Notes under the pieces: model-generated | Told to the model about the DNA's origin: nothing | The model's database searches: none | What the model saw: the letters and a program-made list of their open reading frames with translations, nothing else | NCBI GenBank assembly: GCA_027001345.1 | Contig: JALTMS010000162.1 | Coordinates: 1-7,016, forward strand | Direction of reading: 5' to 3' | Origin: Acidobacteriota bacterium | GTDB lineage: Bacteria > Acidobacteriota > Polarisedimenticolia > J045 | DNA length: 7,016 nucleotides | Shown: positions 5,273 to 7,016 of the stretch, one piece after another | How the letters are laid out: every line of letters begins with the position of its first letter | Position numbering within the stretch: position 1 is the first letter of the stretch | Made by a program: the position numbers and the translations under genes

Positions 5273-7016
5273 AGCATGAGCCTTGAGAATCTCACGGTCA
5301 TAAGCGGCGACGATGGCTTGCCGGCTGATGACCCCCACCGGCAGGTCCGGATCATTCGAATCGGTCACCACCGCCTCGCCGACTCCCGCTCGGATCACCC
5401 GGCGCACGGCCACGTCGAGGCTGGCGTCGAGCGAGACGGTGACCGGAGTGACCGCCAGGTCCTGGGCCACCAGCAAGGGCGCCAGCTCTTGTTGAGCCAG
5501 GGCCGCCCGGAGCTGGGCGTCGGTGACCCACCCGACCATCTTGCCGTCCTCTCCGAGCACGGGGAAGGACACCCCGCCGGTGCGCGAGAAGCGCCGCACG
5601 ATCTCGGGATAGGGTGTTCCCGGCTCGAGCAGGCGGTCGCGCATCTCCTCGAGGGGCACCATGAAATCGCGAATCCTAAGCCGCCGCAGTACCTCGAGAG
5701 CCATCTGGCCACTGTGGTGAGGGGAGTCAGCACGCGAGTCGACCTGCTGCTCGTAGAGACTGGTTCGCTTGGCCAGAGCGAAAGACAGCGCACAGGTCCA
5801 GAAGGTGGGCACCAGCAGGTGGTAGTTGCCCGTCATTTCCGAGACGATGATCACCGACGACAAGGGGGTGTTGGCCGCCGCGGAGAAGAAGGCCGCCATA
5901 CCCACCATCGCGTAACTCTCGGGATGGGGCGCCATCCACGGAACGACCTGGTGGAGGATCTGCCCCACCGCGCCACCGAGCGCGCCACCGATCACCACCG
6001 ACGGACCGAACACGCCGCCCGAACCGCCCGAAGCGATCGAGGTCGAAGTGGTCACCATCCGGGCCAGAGCCGCCGCCAACAGGAAGCCCCAGCCCACGTT
6101 GCCGTCGAGTGCCCCCTGGACGATGCCGTAGCCCGTGGCCAGAGCATCCGGAAAGACCAGACCCACGGCACCGGTGAGCAGGCCGCCGATGGCTGGAGTG
6201 ATCCACAACGGCAGTTTGGTCGCACGAAACAGGTCGCGCACGCCGTAGAAAATCCGCGGGAAAAGCCCTCCGAAGACCGCCATCACCAGCGCGAGGATCA
6301 GGTAGCCGCTGAGTTCCAGAGGATTGCGGAATTGCAAATCGCCGGTGTGAAACAGAGGCGCCCAGCCGAAGTGCAGCGCCGCAGTGGAGTAGGCGATGAT
6401 CGAGGCCACGGTGGCGGGGACGATCACCTCGAACTCGAAGTCGATCTCTCGGTAAAGTACCTCGGCGGCGAAGATGGCTCCTGCGAGAGGTGCGTGGAAG
6501 ATCGCACCGATGCCGGCGCCCATGCCGGCGGCCACCAGCAGCGTGCGGTCCTTCTGGGAGAGCTTGATGCCCAGCGAGAGCGTCGAGGCGATGCCCGCCC
6601 CGATCTGGGCGATCGGCCCCTCCCGGCCTCCCGATCCCCCCGAACCGATGGTAATCGCCGAAGCGACCGCCTTGACGAACGGCACCCGGGCGCGGATCCG
6701 CCCACCCTTGCGGTGGTAGGCCTCGATCACCGAGTCGGTTCCGTGACCTTCCGCCTCCGGTGCCAGCCAGTAGACGATGGCACCCGAGACGATGCCACCG
6801 AGGGCCGGGAGCAAGAACAGCAGCCAGGGACGGAACGGTCCAGTCCCCGGTGGCAGCATGTCCATCTCGCCCGCTGCCTCCGTGGGACGATAGCCGGCGA
6901 GACGGTCGAGCAACTGCCAGGAGACGATCTCGAGCATCCAGTGGAAGGCAATCGCACCGAGCCCCGCCACCACGCCCACCACGCCGGCGAGCAACAGCAG
7001 CCGGCCGAAGCGGCGG
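5258..7016 (-). CDS. ClC-family chloride channel/transporter with C-terminal CBS pair, 5' end outside window
   Basis: 585 residues lie in the window, numbered here from the first whole codon at 7015; the N-terminus is beyond the right edge. The frame stays open to the edge and the first in-window residues (RRFGRLLLLAGVVG) already enter the first membrane helix, so a start inside the window (e.g. TTG at 6994) is unlikely. About 420 residues form the ClC membrane domain, an inner-membrane homodimer conducting chloride or similar anions. Motifs: GHGTD (90-94) at the GSGIP position, GGREGP with gating glutamate E132 (6620-6622), APLAGAIFAAEV (175-186), GVFGP (334-338), and Tyr421 (5753-5755) in SLYEQQV at the anion-coordinating tyrosine. 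The residue aligning with the internal proton glutamate (E203 of the E. coli protein) is Val186 (6458-6460). Two CBS domains follow (~449-507 and ~512-577), which in relatives bind adenine nucleotides and regulate transport. The gene ends by overlapping glk. The family call is firm; channel versus antiporter and the ion carried are not settled. Confidence 0.93.
   Translation of the reverse strand, partial: RRFGRLLLLAGVVGVVAGLGAIAFHWMLEIVSWQLLDRLAGYRPTEAAGEMDMLPPGTGPFRPWLLFLLPALGGIVSGAIVYWLAPEAEGHGTDSVIEAYHRKGGRIRARVPFVKAVASAITIGSGGSGGREGPIAQIGAGIASTLSLGIKLSQKDRTLLVAAGMGAGIGAIFHAPLAGAIFAAEVLYREIDFEFEVIVPATVASIIAYSTAALHFGWAPLFHTGDLQFRNPLELSGYLILALVMAVFGGLFPRIFYGVRDLFRATKLPLWITPAIGGLLTGAVGLVFPDALATGYGIVQGALDGNVGWGFLLAAALARMVTTSTSIASGGSGGVFGPSVVIGGALGGAVGQILHQVVPWMAPHPESYAMVGMAAFFSAAANTPLSSVIIVSEMTGNYHLLVPTFWTCALSFALAKRTSLYEQQVDSRADSPHHSGQMALEVLRRLRIRDFMVPLEEMRDRLLEPGTPYPEIVRRFSRTGGVSFPVLGEDGKMVGWVTDAQLRAALAQQELAPLLVAQDLAVTPVTVSLDASLDVAVRRVIRAGVGEAVVTDSNDPDLPVGVISRQAIVAAYDREILKAHAEEAL

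Noticed and set aside
6992..6994. TTG as the start of the ClC gene
   Set aside because: It lies within the first membrane helix, has no SD upstream, and the frame remains open to the window edge with family-like residues before it.

Overview
The window is GC-rich DNA (roughly two thirds G+C by eye) holding five protein-coding genes, one of them cut by the right edge. There are no RNA genes, CRISPR arrays, insertion sequences or phage genes. The gene set is a TPR-zincin metallopeptidase fusion, a secreted protein of unknown function, a secreted S9 prolyl-oligopeptidase-type enzyme, a Glk-type glucokinase and a CBS-bearing ClC anion channel/transporter. It suggests the chromosome of a free-living, high-GC bacterium; Acidobacteriota, Myxococcota or a gammaproteobacterium would all fit. 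The lineage is an inference from gene families and composition, since no marker gene is present.

Layout. Positions 1-277 contain no convincing gene, only an inverted repeat. From 1093 down to 278 (minus) runs a four-TPR protein ending in a PF06262-like zincin domain. A 124-bp divergent spacer (1094-1217) separates it from a plus-strand pair: a secreted unknown protein (1218-2201) and, 22 bp later, a secreted serine peptidase (2224-4296) with a clear Shine-Dalgarno. These two are probably co-transcribed. On the minus strand, the ClC gene (from beyond 7016 down to 5258) is followed by glucokinase (5258-4266), joined by a TGATG stop/start overlap. The glucokinase end overlaps the peptidase end tail-to-tail by 31 bp, so no intergenic terminator separates the convergent units.

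How the genes work together. The plus pair looks like an export-and-proteolysis unit: an oligopeptide-cleaving enzyme outside the cytoplasm plus a co-expressed exported protein of unknown role. The minus pair couples an ion-transport protein to hexose phosphorylation; no biochemical link between them is evident. The TPR-zincin is probably cytoplasmic, because no signal peptide is seen.

I do not see a clear undescribed system. The points most worth a second look are the unknown secreted protein with two LPDGT-type segments exactly 100 residues apart, the ClC protein whose internal proton-glutamate position is valine, and the TPR-zincin fusion.
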